Below are positions 1 to 9,175 of a DNA stretch of 64,000 nt, one piece after another. The notes under the pieces are model-generated. The model worked only from the letters and a program-made list of their open reading frames with translations. It was not told the DNA's origin and ran no database searches. The stretch is from Paraburkholderia acidicola. GTDB taxonomy: Bacteria > Pseudomonadota > Gammaproteobacteria > Burkholderiales > Burkholderiaceae. The DNA is taken from NCBI RefSeq assembly GCF_002362315.1, contig NZ_MTZV01000002.1:868001-932000 (forward strand), given 5' to 3'. The position numbers and the translations under genes were made by a program. Numbering within the stretch: position 1 is the first letter of the stretch; every line of letters starts with the position of its first letter.

Positions 1-761
1 GACGCAGACAACCCGAGCCGGTGTACGGCGTACGGCACATAGACCGATTGCAGCGTGAAGAAGCCGAGGTTGAAGAACACCGCGGTGGCGAGCATCGGTC
101 GCAGCAGCGCGTCGCCGAGCACGAAGCGCGCGCCATCGCGCAGTTCGAGCAGGAAGTGCCGCGGTGCTGCGGGCGTTCGCGCCGGCTCGCGCAAGCCGGC
201 CAGCAAACCGACTGCGAGCATCGACAATGCGGCCGCGCAGCCGTACGCCCAACCCGCGCCGATCCACCCAACCAGCAAACCACCGAGCGCCGGCCCCGCC
301 GAATAGGCAACGCTGCGCGCGAGCTCGATGCGGCCGTTCGCCGCGGCAAGCGCGGTGCGCGGTACGAGCGAAGGCACGAGCGCCGGCGCCGCGACGCTGT
401 ACGCAACCGTGCCAGTCGCGCCGAGAAAACCGAGCACGGCGAGCAGCGATAGCGACAACGTGTGCATGGCGATCAGCAGCAATACGCCCAGCATCGCGAG
501 GGCACGCACTGCTTCGGCGACCGTCATCAGCGTGCGGCGCGAGCGGCGATCGGCCCATACGCCAAGCGGAATCGACAGCAACAAAAACGGCAACGTCTGC
601 GCGGTTTGCAGCAAGCCCGTTTCATGCGCAGACGCGCCCAGCATGAACACGGCGACGAGCGGCGCGGCGGCGAGACTGACCTGCTCGGCGGACTGTGCGA
701 CGAGATTCGACCACGCGAGCCGCTGGAATGCGGCCGGCAGTTGCGGATGCAAGGAAGCCAT
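1..761 (-). CDS. MFS transporter, N-terminal part (runs off the left edge)
   Basis: The frame opens with ATG at 761 and stays open to the window edge, giving about 253 residues of the amino-terminal half of a major facilitator superfamily permease. The translation starts MASLHPQLPAAFQRLAW and shows alternating hydrophobic helices. The loop between helices 2 and 3 contains a WADRRSRRTL segment, the classic MFS motif A. Members of this family exchange drugs or metabolites at the inner membrane; no substrate can be read from this fragment. It is transcribed in the same direction as the MocR gene at 866-2296, whose stop lies 105 bases upstream of this start. The C-terminal half lies outside the window. 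Confidence 0.85.
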   Translation of the reverse strand, partial: MASLHPQLPAAFQRLAWSNLVAQSAEQVSLAAAPLVAVFMLGASAHETGLLQTAQTLPFLLLSIPLGVWADRRSRRTLMTVAEAVRALAMLGVLLLIAMHTLSLSLLAVLGFLGATGTVAYSVAAPALVPSLVPRTALAAANGRIELARSVAYSAGPALGGLLVGWIGAGWAYGCAAALSMLAVGLLAGLREPARTPAAPRHFLLELRDGARFVLGDALLRPMLATAVFFNLGFFTLQSVYVPYAVHRLGLSA

Positions 762-865
762 AGTGATCTCCGGTGACGATGACGCCATCGTCACCGGAGT
801 GCTTATCGGAGGCGCTCCGGTTCTTGCTCTGTTATTCGACTATGCGACTACGACCGCGCTACGCC

Positions 866-2296
866 TCAAGGCGCGTATGACGACGCCACGCCGCTTTCGA
901 GTCCATGTTCGAGCGTCGCACGCACGATCGACAGCCCACGCGTCAACGCCTCGCGCGAAGTCGCGCCGGTCATGCAGATGCGCACCGCGTGCGGCGCGGC
1001 ATTGCGACCGATCACGAAGCTATCGGCGGTCTTTACGAGCACGCCTTCGTGACGCAGCGCCGCTGCGAATTCCGCGGCGCGCCACGGCTCGGGCAGCGGC
1101 AGCCACAAATGCGAACTCGTCGCCGCGTGCCGGTATGCGATGCCCGCGAGCACCTCGCGCGCCACCGCGTGCTGCGTCTCGATGTGCGCGCGCTGCAAAC
1201 CGTACAGTCGCTCCATCTCGCCGTTCTCCACCCAGCGCGCAACGATCTCCGCCATCAGCGGCGCGGTCATCCAGCAGTCGCTGCGAATCACCGCCGCAAT
1301 CTTCGAGCACCACGCCTGCGGCGCCTGCAGATAACCGACGCGCAACCCCGGCGCGACGGATTTCGATAACCCTGCAATCAGAAACGCCTGTTCGGGCAAC
1401 CATACCGACAACGGATCGGGCGGACTCTCGAGCAGCATCGCCGGCACGATGTCTTCGATCAGCAGCACGGCGTGCCGGCGCAGGATGTCCGCGACGGCCT
1501 CGCGCCGCTCGACGGACATCGTCGCGGTGGTCGGATTGTGGATGGTCGGCACACAGAAGATGGCGCGCGGATGCAGCGACTTGCACGCGAGTTCGAGCGC
1601 GGCGGGCACGAGCCCTTCGTGATCGATCTCGACGCCGACCAGATGCAACCGCAGTTGCCGCGCGAGCGCGATGATGCCCGGATAGCTGACCACTTCGGCG
1701 AGCACCGTATCGCCAGGACGCGCGACCGCGCGTAGTACCGAGGCAAGCGCGTGCTGCGCGCCTTGCGTGACGAGCACGCGTGCGGCGCTCGCCGGGCTGC
1801 CCGAACGCGCGAGCCACGCAGCACCGGCCAGGCGATGGCGCATCGAGCCCGCTTCGGGCGCGTACTGCAGCAGGTCGGCGGTAAGGCGTTCGTCCGCTGC
1901 GATCTCGCGCAGTGTCGCCGACAACGCCGCTGCTTCTGCCGTGGATTGCGGCACGTTCTGGCCGAGATCGATCAGCGCCGGCGCCGCCGGCATGCCGGGG
2001 CGCGTCTCGAGCGGCGGTGCACCGCCGCCCGGCACATCGCGTACACGCGCTTGCGCCACATAGGTGCCGTCGCCCACACGTGCATTCGCTAGCCCCTGGC
2101 GTTCGAGCTCCGCATAAGCGCGACTGATCGTGCCCGTCGTCACATGCAGTTCGTTCGCGAGCGAGCGATGCGGCGGCAGTTTTTCGCCGGCCGGCAATTG
2201 CCCGTTGAGGATCGCCTGCGCAAACGCGCGCGCAATAACCTGGTACTTCGGATCGCTACCCGCCTCGATTCGCGGCAACCACGCATTCGTCGCCAT
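866..2296 (-). CDS. MocR/PdxR-type regulator: GntR winged helix fused to aminotransferase-like domain
   Basis: The protein has 476 residues. An N-terminal winged-helix domain of about 75 residues (LPPHRSLANELHVTTGTISR is the recognition region) is joined by a linker to a fold-type I PLP aminotransferase-like domain. The likely PLP lysine lies in AGLSKSVAPGLRVGYL. Proteins of this layout act as transcription factors, usually sensing PLP or an amino compound rather than catalysing transamination. The gene diverges from the enolase-superfamily and ABC-transporter genes starting at 2505, with 208 bp between them, so it is the natural candidate regulator of that unit and of itself. That regulatory role is inferred from position; the family assignment is firm. 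Confidence 0.9.
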   Translation of the reverse strand: MATNAWLPRIEAGSDPKYQVIARAFAQAILNGQLPAGEKLPPHRSLANELHVTTGTISRAYAELERQGLANARVGDGTYVAQARVRDVPGGGAPPLETRPGMPAAPALIDLGQNVPQSTAEAAALSATLREIAADERLTADLLQYAPEAGSMRHRLAGAAWLARSGSPASAARVLVTQGAQHALASVLRAVARPGDTVLAEVVSYPGIIALARQLRLHLVGVEIDHEGLVPAALELACKSLHPRAIFCVPTIHNPTTATMSVERREAVADILRRHAVLLIEDIVPAMLLESPPDPLSVWLPEQAFLIAGLSKSVAPGLRVGYLQAPQAWCSKIAAVIRSDCWMTAPLMAEIVARWVENGEMERLYGLQRAHIETQHAVAREVLAGIAYRHAATSSHLWLPLPEPWRAAEFAAALRHEGVLVKTADSFVIGRNAAPHAVRICMTGATSREALTRGLSIVRATLEHGLESGVASSYAP

Positions 2297-2504
2297 GATG
2301 CGACCGTCTCCATTGTCGGGTCAGGGTGTCATTTAAATGATACGCAGACAATCGGGCCGGATTGCACCCGATTGCATGCAGTCATTTACTTTAATTGAAG
2401 CGATTGAATTGCATGATTTGACTTCATAGCATGACACCCATCCTGATTCAATCGATTCTGCCGCCACCACAAGAAATAACGCGGCGCCCCCGGGAGGAGA
2501 CCCG
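2297..2504. promoter_or_regulatory. Divergent control region between mocR and the enolase/ABC operon
   Basis: This 208-bp gap is far more AT-rich than its surroundings. It holds a perfect 12-bp palindrome TCATTTAAATGA at 2329-2340, near the mocR start, and a ten-base-spaced direct repeat GATTGCA at 2360 and 2370. A further related ATTGCAT lies near 2408. MocR-family proteins typically bind direct repeats, often combined with an inverted one, so these are plausible operator sites; binding itself is inferred. A strong ribosome binding site GGGAGGAG at 2489-2497 precedes the ATG at 2505. Confidence 0.5.
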
Positions 2505-3653
2505 ATGAGCCACGCAGCAACGGCCTCGACGCGCATCGTCCGCATCGAGATCACGCACCATCAGCTCGATCTCGATCCGCCGTTTCCGGCGTCGTGGGAT
2601 AGCCAGCCGCGCCGCAAGTTTCCCGCGACGATCGTGCGCGTCCACGACGACGCGGGCCACGTCGGCATCGGTTCCGGCGATGCGATGTACGGCTTCGCCG
2701 ACTACCAGCATCTGTTTATCGGCACCGATCCGCTCGATCTCGTGCGGCACAGCGCGGTGCTCGACAACATCGGTTTTCACGCAGGCCGCCCCTGGCCGCT
2801 CGATATCGCGCTGTGGGACCTCGCGGGCAAGATTCGCGGCGAGCCATGCTGGAAGATGGCCGGCGGCCGCGGCCAGCGCGTGCGGGCGTATGCGTCGAGC
2901 GGTGTGCATCGGCGGCCCGACGAGATGGCTGAGATGGCGCGGCACGTCATGACACGCGGCTTTCCTGCCTTGAAAATCCGCTTCGGCAGACCGCGTCTCG
3001 CCGATGATCTCGACGCGCTCGCCGCCGTACGCGACGCCGTCGGCTCGCAGCTCGAATTGATGGTGGACTGCAACCAGGGCTGGCGTATGCCATGGGACAC
3101 GGCCGCGCCGTGGACCGTTGCCGAAGCGCTCGAAGTCGCCCGCGAACTCGAGAAGCAAAACGTCTACTGGATCGAAGAACCGCTGCATCGCGGCGATTAC
3201 GACGGCTATGCGCAACTACGCCGGATGACGCCGCTGCGCGTCGCGGGCGGCGAGTTGACGCGCGAGCGCTACGAGTTCGATCAACTGCTCGCACGCGACT
3301 GCCTCGATGTCTTTCAGCCCGACGTCGCCTGCACGCTCGGCATGGAAGGTCTGCGGCAACTCGCGCAGGCCGTCGAAGCGCACGGCAAGGTATTTACGCC
3401 GCACACGTGGGGCAACGGCATCGGTCTCGCAGCGAACCTGCATCTGACCGCCGGCGCCGCGTCGGCATCGTTCATCGAGTTTCCATACGACCCGCCGGAG
3501 TGGTCAATCGCGCGGCGCGATTTCATGTTGCAGCAACCGATCGACATCGATGCGCAAGGCTGGCTCACGCTGTCCGATGCGCCGGGTCTCGGTCTTGTGC
3601 TCGACGAAGCCGTACTGAATGCCACGCAAAGCGCGCGCAGCACGTACGCGTGA
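2505..3653 (+). CDS. Enolase-superfamily enzyme (mandelate racemase / muconate lactonizing type), substrate unknown
   Basis: The 382-residue protein has the whole enolase-superfamily active-site order: K157-I-R159 on the second barrel strand, metal ligands D188 (VDCNQ), E224 or E225 (IEEPLH) and E250 (GGE), and H300 in [10 protein letters not shown]. The Asp/Glu/Glu triad binds Mg2+ and the enzyme abstracts a proton alpha to a carboxylate, giving racemisation, epimerisation or dehydration. The K-x-R element differs from the common K-x-K, while H300 resembles the mandelate racemase subgroup. It is the first gene of a unit with a quaternary-amine ABC transporter, so a betaine-like or other carboxylate imported by that system is the likely substrate. 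That is inference; acid-sugar dehydratase activity is the main alternative. Confidence 0.85.
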   Translation: MSHAATASTRIVRIEITHHQLDLDPPFPASWDSQPRRKFPATIVRVHDDAGHVGIGSGDAMYGFADYQHLFIGTDPLDLVRHSAVLDNIGFHAGRPWPLDIALWDLAGKIRGEPCWKMAGGRGQRVRAYASSGVHRRPDEMAEMARHVMTRGFPALKIRFGRPRLADDLDALAAVRDAVGSQLELMVDCNQGWRMPWDTAAPWTVAEALEVARELEKQNVYWIEEPLHRGDYDGYAQLRRMTPLRVAGGELTRERYEFDQLLARDCLDVFQPDVACTLGMEGLRQLAQAVEAHGKVFTPHTWGNGIGLAANLHLTAGAASASFIEFPYDPPEWSIARRDFMLQQPIDIDAQGWLTLSDAPGLGLVLDEAVLNATQSARSTYA

Positions 3654-3710
3654 TGGGTGATGTGTCACGCAGCCGGCCCAGCCCCCGATATCAACAGGAA
3701 GGAGACAGTT

Positions 3711-4751
3711 ATGCAGATCAAACCCTGGATGCGCGCCACCTGTGTCGCATTCGCGGCCGCCGTATGCTGGCCTGCTGCCGCACAGGCGGGCAGCTGGTGT
3801 TCGGCGGGCAAGACCGTGCGCTTTGCGGGCGTCACATGGGAGAGCGGATCGTTTAGCTCCGAAGTGCTGCGCTTCATCGCCGAGAAGGGTTACGGCTGCA
3901 AGACCGACACGGTACCGGGCAGCACCGCGGCCACCGAAACCGCGATGTCGCGCAACGATCTACAGGTCTGGTCCGAGCAATGGACCGGCCGCTCGGAGAT
4001 CATCGCCAAGGCGGTCAAGGACGGCCAGGTCAAGCTGATCGGCGACACGCTGCCGGGCGGCACTAACGAAGGCTGGTACGTGCCTGAGTACGTCGTGAAG
4101 GGTGACGCGAAGCGCAACATCAAACCGCTCGCGCCGAACCTCGTATCGGTGGCCGATCTGCCGAAGTACAAGGATCTCTTCGAAGACGACGAAGAGCCGG
4201 GCAAGGGCCGCTTCCTGAACTGTCCCGCCGGCTGGGATTGCGAGCGCGTGAACCGGCGCCTGCTGAAAGTGTTCAACCTCGAAGATTCGTACACCGACTT
4301 CCGTCCGGGCACGGGCGCTGCGCTCGATGCGGCGATCACCTCGGCCTACGAGCGCGGCAAACCGATTCTCTTCTACTACTGGCAGCCGGCCGCGCTGATG
4401 GCGAAATACCGCTTCGTCCAGCTGAAGATGCCGCCATTCGACCAGAAATGCTGGGAAACGCTGCGCGCCGATAACAGCGCGTCGCAGTGCGCATCGTCGT
4501 ATCTGGTTTCGCATCTGAAGGTCGGTGTGTCGACGCCGTTCTATCAGGCCGAGCCCGATCTGATGACCGCGTATTCGAAGGTCAGTTTCCCGATGGACTT
4601 CCTGAACAAGACCATTCTGGAGATGACCAGCAAGAAGATCGACGGCGAAACGATGGCGAAGCAGTTCCTGCGCGAGCATCCGGAGATGTGGAAGGCCTGG
4701 GTGCCGGCCGACGTCGCGCAGAAGATGCAGACCGCGCTGGCGGGTAGCTGA
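3711..4751 (+). CDS. Quaternary-amine (glycine betaine/choline-type) ABC transporter, periplasmic binding protein
   Basis: Of two in-frame starts (3657 and 3711), ATG 3711 is chosen because an AAGGAGAC ribosome site lies just before it and a normal signal peptide follows (MQIKPWMRATC, hydrophobic core, AQAG cleavage region). The product has 346 residues and resembles ProX/OpuAC-type proteins, which capture betaines through an aromatic box; many Trp and Tyr residues are present, for example TWESG, WSEQWTG, EGWYVPEY and FYYWQP. It stands 57 bases after the enolase-superfamily gene and before the permease and ATPase, completing a transporter. Five cysteines in the mature part are unusual for such a protein. 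The exact ligand is not known. Confidence 0.88.
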   Translation: MQIKPWMRATCVAFAAAVCWPAAAQAGSWCSAGKTVRFAGVTWESGSFSSEVLRFIAEKGYGCKTDTVPGSTAATETAMSRNDLQVWSEQWTGRSEIIAKAVKDGQVKLIGDTLPGGTNEGWYVPEYVVKGDAKRNIKPLAPNLVSVADLPKYKDLFEDDEEPGKGRFLNCPAGWDCERVNRRLLKVFNLEDSYTDFRPGTGAALDAAITSAYERGKPILFYYWQPAALMAKYRFVQLKMPPFDQKCWETLRADNSASQCASSYLVSHLKVGVSTPFYQAEPDLMTAYSKVSFPMDFLNKTILEMTSKKIDGETMAKQFLREHPEMWKAWVPADVAQKMQTALAGS

Positions 4752-4756
4752 GTATT

Positions 4757-4796
4757 GTCAGCCCCGGTCAGCCGCGGTCAGCGGCGGTTAGCCGCG
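4757..4796. repeat. Four tandem copies of a 10-bp unit
   Basis: Immediately after the binding-protein stop codon the sequence reads as four head-to-tail copies of GTCAGCCGCG with one or two changes in the first, third and fourth copies. The array sits between the binding-protein and permease genes. Confidence 0.85.
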
Positions 4797-4832
4797 ACGC
4801 GGTGTGACATGAGGTGACGTGGAGGATTCGTC

Positions 4833-5831
4833 ATGAGTTCGATTTTCCTGCATCTGTCGATCGCCGACTGGGTGAACGACCGCGTGCAAACCTTCGTCGC
4901 TGCATACGGCGACAGCTTCCATACCTTCAGCATCGCGGTGCTGCGCTATGTGCTCGTGCCGCTCGAAGGCGCACTGCGCGCGCTGCCGCCGTGGCTGATC
5001 CTGCTCGCGGTCGGTGTGCTCGCGTGGCATGCGACACGGCGTCTCAGTGCAGCCGCGTTCTTCATGCTGCTGCTCTACGCGATCGGTTGCTTCGGGCTGT
5101 GGGACAAGCTGATGCAGACGCTCGCGCTGATGCTCGTTGCGACGGTGCTGTCGGTGGCGTTCGGTGTGCCGATCGGCATTCTCACGTCGCGCAGTGCGTG
5201 GCTGCGCCGCATCCTGCTGCCGGTGCTCGACATCATGCAGACGCTGCCGAGCTTCGTGTATCTGATCCCCGTGCTGATGCTGTTCGGGCTCGGCAAGGTG
5301 CCAGCGATTTTCGCCACCATCATCTACGCGTTGCCGCCGCTCATCCGTCTGACCGATCTCGGCATCCGTCACGTCGATAGCGATGTCGTCGAGGCCGCGC
5401 GCGCATTCGGTACGACGCGCTGGCAGTTGCTGATCAACGTGCAGTTGCCGCTCGCGCGGCCGAGCATCATGGCCGGCATCAACCAGACGACGATGATGGC
5501 GCTTTCGATGGTCGTGATCGCTTCGATGATCGGCTCGCGCGGACTCGGCGAAGACGTGCTCGCCGGCATCCAGACACTCGATGTCGGCAAGGGCATGCAG
5601 GCCGGTATCGCGATCGTGATTCTGGCGATCGTCATCGACCGGATCAGTCAGGGGTATGGCCAGGACCGTCGCCAGCGACGTCTGCTGGCGTTGCGTCGTC
5701 GGGCGCGCACGGCTTCGCGTGTGCCCTATCGTACTGACCGTACTGACCGCGCCGGTAATGCCGCCGCCGACAACGCACCCGCGGCAGCCGGCACGCAGGA
5801 CGGCAACCTCGAAGCCCGCACGGCGAAGTAA
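4833..5831 (+). CDS. Quaternary-amine ABC transporter permease (ProW/OpuAB-like)
   Basis: The 332-residue membrane protein carries about six to seven hydrophobic helices and the binding-protein-dependent permease signature around [20 protein letters not shown], the loop that contacts the ATPase. A GGAGG site precedes ATG 4833. It would form the inner-membrane channel for substrate delivered by the protein at 3711-4751 and driven by the ATPase at 5845-6666. The last 60 or so residues form a polar Arg/Ala-rich tail ([10 protein letters not shown]) that is longer than in typical members and looks repeat-generated at the DNA level. Confidence 0.9.
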   Translation: MSSIFLHLSIADWVNDRVQTFVAAYGDSFHTFSIAVLRYVLVPLEGALRALPPWLILLAVGVLAWHATRRLSAAAFFMLLLYAIGCFGLWDKLMQTLALMLVATVLSVAFGVPIGILTSRSAWLRRILLPVLDIMQTLPSFVYLIPVLMLFGLGKVPAIFATIIYALPPLIRLTDLGIRHVDSDVVEAARAFGTTRWQLLINVQLPLARPSIMAGINQTTMMALSMVVIASMIGSRGLGEDVLAGIQTLDVGKGMQAGIAIVILAIVIDRISQGYGQDRRQRRLLALRRRARTASRVPYRTDRTDRAGNAAADNAPAAAGTQDGNLEARTAK

Positions 5832-5844
5832 CCAGGAGCCTCTG

Positions 5845-6666
5845 ATGGCAGCGATCGAAGTCAGACATGTGTACAAACTCTTCGGCCCCGAAGCGAGCCA
5901 TGCGCGGGTGCTCGATTTGCTCAAAGGCGGCAAATCGAAAGCCGACCTACTTGCACAGACAGGCTGCAACGTCGGCCTGAACGATGTGAGCCTGCATATC
6001 GGCTCGGGTGAAATCTACGTGATTATGGGGCTGTCGGGTTCGGGCAAATCGACGCTCGTGCGGCACTTCAACCGGTTGATCGAACCGACCGCGGGCGAGA
6101 TCGTGATCGACGGCTCGGATGTGATCCAGCTCGACGCGCGCGGTCTGCGTGAATTGCGCCGCTTCAAGGTCAGCATGGTGTTTCAGAATTTCGGACTGCT
6201 GCCGCATCAGAGCGTGCTCGACAACACGGCCTACGCGCTGCGTACGCGCGGCGAGAGCCGGCAGCAGGCGCATGAGAAAGCGCGGATGTGGCTCGGTAAG
6301 GTCGGCCTCGACGGTTATGCGGATCACTATCCCGACGAGCTGTCGGGCGGTATGCGGCAACGCGTCGGGCTCGCGCGCGCGCTCGCCGCAGATACGGACG
6401 TGCTGCTGATGGACGAAGCGTTCTCCGCGCTCGATCCGCTGATCCGTACCGAGATGCAGGACCAGTTGCTGCAGCTGCAGGCGACGTTGAACAAGACCAT
6501 CGTCTTCATCACGCACGATCTCGACGAGGCGCTACGTATCGGCAACCGCATCGCGATCCTGCGCGACGGCACGCTGGTGCAGGAAGGCACGCCCGATGAA
6601 ATTCTCACCCGACCCGCCGATGAATACGTGCGCCGGTTCGTCGAGCGACGCGCGAGTGTGCAGTAG
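5845..6666 (+). CDS. Quaternary-amine ABC transporter ATP-binding protein (ProV/OpuAA-like)
   Basis: ATG 5845 follows an AGGAGCC ribosome site; a longer frame exists but its extra residues only mirror the permease gene. The 273-residue protein has Walker [10 protein letters not shown] at residues 62-70, a QNFGLLPH Q-loop, the ABC signature LSGGM, Walker [12 protein letters not shown] and the switch histidine in FITHDLDEA. Its start (VYKLFG, then a KGGKSK insertion) is typical of ProV-type ATPases. It lacks the C-terminal CBS pair that gives osmotic sensing in OpuAA/ProV, ending soon after the ATPase core. That suggests nutrient uptake rather than osmoregulated import, but this is inference. 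Confidence 0.92.
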   Translation: MAAIEVRHVYKLFGPEASHARVLDLLKGGKSKADLLAQTGCNVGLNDVSLHIGSGEIYVIMGLSGSGKSTLVRHFNRLIEPTAGEIVIDGSDVIQLDARGLRELRRFKVSMVFQNFGLLPHQSVLDNTAYALRTRGESRQQAHEKARMWLGKVGLDGYADHYPDELSGGMRQRVGLARALAADTDVLLMDEAFSALDPLIRTEMQDQLLQLQATLNKTIVFITHDLDEALRIGNRIAILRDGTLVQEGTPDEILTRPADEYVRRFVERRASVQ

Positions 6667-6836
6667 CAGCGACGCTGTAGCGAGATTGATGTTGAAGGGA
6701 TGCGTGCGGTCGGTCGCGCGTTGTCGCCCGGTGCGGTCGCTCGGCCTCGCTGCCTCCGGCGGGTAAAATGCGCTCGCACGGCGTTGCCGCAGCTACCGCG
6801 GCAAGCAACGTGCGCCGCTCCCCTTCGCCCTCGCCC

Positions 6837-7541
6837 ATGAATCTCGAAAGCATTCTCTTCACCCAGGGTTTCGGTTCCCGACGCCAGTGCCGCGCGCTGA
6901 TCACGGAAGGTCGCGTCGAGATCGACGGCGCGATATCCGGCGATCCCAACGCCGAGGTCACGACCGATGCGCTCACGTTCTGCGTCGACGGTGCGCCCTG
7001 GCCGTATCGCGAGCGCGCGTATGTGCTGCTCAACAAGCCGGCTGGCTACGAGTGCTCACGCGAACCGCAACATCATTTGAGCGTATTCAGCCTGCTGCCT
7101 TCGCAGTTCGCGGCGCGCGGCGTGCAATGCGTCGGCCGGCTCGACCAGGACACGACCGGCCTGCTGCTCCTCTCCGACGACGGCCAGTTCGTGCACGCGC
7201 TGACCGCGCCGCGCCGCAAGGTGCCGAAGACCTATGTCGCGACCACCCGCCATCCGCTCGACGATACGCAGCTCGCCGCGTTGCGTGACGGCGTGCTGCT
7301 GCACGGCGAAGCGCAACCGGTCGTCGCCGTCGATGCCCGCGCGCGCGATACGAATGTGCTCGAGCTGACGGTGCTCGAAGGCAAGTATCACCAGGTCAAA
7401 CGGATGGTGGCGGCAGCAGGCAATCGGGTGGAGGCGCTGCATCGCGAGCGGATCGGCGGACTCGTGCTGCCGGCGGCACTCGCCGAAGGAAAATGGCAGT
7501 GGCTCGACGCCGCCGATCTCACCACCCTGCAAGCCCGCTGA
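6837..7541 (+). CDS. rsuA: RsuA-family rRNA pseudouridine synthase
   Basis: The likely start is ATG 6837, because the S4 RNA-binding domain (MNLESILFTQGFGSRRQC) begins there; the longer open frame adds only non-conserved residues. At 234 residues it matches RsuA, which isomerises a uridine of 16S rRNA. The catalytic aspartate is in GRLDQDTTGLLLL, and the conserved KTYVA and GKYHQVKRM elements follow. It is a single gene downstream of the ABC operon. Assignment to RsuA rather than another small-family member such as RluB or RluE rests on the S4 domain plus length, and is probable rather than proven. Confidence 0.85.
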   Translation: MNLESILFTQGFGSRRQCRALITEGRVEIDGAISGDPNAEVTTDALTFCVDGAPWPYRERAYVLLNKPAGYECSREPQHHLSVFSLLPSQFAARGVQCVGRLDQDTTGLLLLSDDGQFVHALTAPRRKVPKTYVATTRHPLDDTQLAALRDGVLLHGEAQPVVAVDARARDTNVLELTVLEGKYHQVKRMVAAAGNRVEALHRERIGGLVLPAALAEGKWQWLDAADLTTLQAR

Positions 7542-7551
7542 GCGACCGAAT

Positions 7552-7599
7552 AACCGCACGAAAAACCGCCCGATTAACCGCCCGATTAACCGCCCGGCC
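7552..7599. repeat. 12-bp tandem repeat, about four copies
   Basis: Just past the pseudouridine synthase stop, the unit AACCGCCCGATT appears twice exactly (7564-7575 and 7576-7587), flanked by diverged copies at 7552-7563 and 7588-7599. No open reading frame or clear terminator depends on it. Confidence 0.85.
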
Positions 7600-7805
7600 C
7601 CGCCCATATTCCTTCAGGAAGATTACCAGGCGGGTAAACCGGTAGCGCCACCCTCATTGCCCCGCAAACCCCCGCCAGAGCGTGAATGGCTGCGCGTCGA
7701 CCCGATGCGCGCCGGCTTTTTGCGTTGCGCCGCAGCATGCCCTTCCTGACAGCGCACCCTATACTCGATTAAACAACCATTACAAAGGATTCAGGGAGAA
7801 GCGCC

Positions 7806-7994
7806 ATGGTCATCAATGAAACTTTTGGGGTTACCTACGTGATGATTGCGGTCACGTGTCTAGGCGCGGTTCTGGTCGGCGGCTTGCTGACCGCGATGCA
7901 TCTGAGGCATCAATATCATCCGAATCTGATCGGTGCATTGATCGGCGCACTACTGTGCTTCCTCGTACTCGAAGCACTGCCGGCGCTGACCTGA
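7806..7994 (+). CDS. Small two-helix inner-membrane protein, unknown function
   Basis: ATG 7806 is preceded by AGGGAGAAG at 7793-7801. The 62-residue product has two hydrophobic stretches (roughly residues 10-30 and 40-58) separated by a short His-rich loop, HLRHQYHPN, so it should span the inner membrane twice. I do not recognise a family. It lies alone, about 260 bp after the pseudouridine synthase and convergent with the epimerase-like gene at 8075. Confidence 0.65.
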   Translation: MVINETFGVTYVMIAVTCLGAVLVGGLLTAMHLRHQYHPNLIGALIGALLCFLVLEALPALT

Positions 7995-8074
7995 CGCTCA
8001 CGCCATCGAAGCGAAGCGTCGCTCGAAGCACCATGACAGATTGTCTGACGGCACGGATCTGGGTCCGTGCCGCT

Positions 8075-9097
8075 TCAGTTCGTCTCGTGAGTTGCGCGCA
8101 GGAAATCGTCGACGCTCGGGTAGCGCAGACGTACCTTTAGCTCGTCCTTCAATCGCGCATTATCGAGCCGGCGCGACTCGCGCATGAACGACAGCAGCAT
8201 CGGATCGAGTTGCTGTTCCGCGGCCTCGCGCGTCACGCGCGGCGCGCGCGCAAGACCGTACGCATCCGCGACACGGTCGAAGTATTCCCCCATCTTCATC
8301 TCGCTGTCGTCCGACGCATGGATCACGCGTGCCGGCCGGCCGTGCGTCGTCATGCGCACAAGAATCGCCGCGAGATCGTCGGCGTGGATGTGGCTCGTGT
8401 AGACGTCGTCTGCATCGACCAGCGCGGGGGTGCGCTTCTCGAGCCGGGCAAGCGGCAGGCGGTTCGCCGCATAGATGCCGGGGATGCGCGCGATCGATGC
8501 GCTGATCGCGCCGCGTGCGGTCGCGTGCCGCAACTGCTGCTCGGCGGACACGCGGCGCTTTGCCCGCGCATTCGCCGGCCGGGGTGTGCGCGTCTCGTCG
8601 ATCAGCGCGCCGCCGCAGTCGCCGTAGACGCCGGTCGTACTCGCATAGACGATCTTCGGCACGGTCCGTGAGCGGCCGGTTCGCGCAACCCCGTCGGGTA
8701 CAATAGCGCCTGTTTCGCGTTCCACCGCCAAACCGCTGCGCAGACGGCGCAAGCGCGCCACAGGTACGGTTGCATTGCGTGCCGGGCCGCCCCGGCGAGC
8801 GCTCAACGCGGCAAGCAGCGCGCGCGTGCGGCGATCGTCGTCGCCGGTTTTCTGCGGCGGCGCCAGATGCAGCACGGTCGGCGCCAGTCCCGCGAGCCGC
8901 CTGAGGCTGCCGCGCACGTCGAGGTCCCCGACCAGTGGCGTCACACCGGCTGCGCGCAGCTCGACGCAGCGGGCCAGTTGGCTCGTCAATGCAACGACGC
9001 GCATGTGCGGCAGCAGATGTCCGACGCAGCGCATGCCGACGTCGCCGCAGCCCACAATCAGTACGCGCGGGCGGCGCAGGTTTCGTGTCGCTTTCAT
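8075..9097 (-). CDS. NAD(P)-binding epimerase/dehydratase-like protein (YeeZ-like)
   Basis: The longest frame reaches 9646, but the real start is ATG 9097, because the Rossmann motif VLIVGCGDVG follows directly and residues before it only mirror the opposite gene. The 340-residue protein resembles extended short-chain reductases: a GxGxxG-type nucleotide loop, YASTTGVYGDCGG, where the catalytic Ser/Thr and Tyr normally lie, and an IPGIYAANR element. YeeZ-like proteins have no settled substrate. An Arg/Ala-rich insertion in the middle (about residues 85-130) is low in complexity. The gene diverges from the oxidoreductase at 9176 with only 78 bp between, so the two probably share a control region. 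Confidence 0.8.
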   Translation of the reverse strand: MKATRNLRRPRVLIVGCGDVGMRCVGHLLPHMRVVALTSQLARCVELRAAGVTPLVGDLDVRGSLRRLAGLAPTVLHLAPPQKTGDDDRRTRALLAALSARRGGPARNATVPVARLRRLRSGLAVERETGAIVPDGVARTGRSRTVPKIVYASTTGVYGDCGGALIDETRTPRPANARAKRRVSAEQQLRHATARGAISASIARIPGIYAANRLPLARLEKRTPALVDADDVYTSHIHADDLAAILVRMTTHGRPARVIHASDDSEMKMGEYFDRVADAYGLARAPRVTREAAEQQLDPMLLSFMRESRRLDNARLKDELKVRLRYPSVDDFLRATHETN

Positions 9098-9175
9098 GGT
9101 GGACGCATTGTAGCCGCGATGTAGCTGAAACAAACGGCGCGCACCGATTACCGACTTTTCGAATTCGATCACTTT

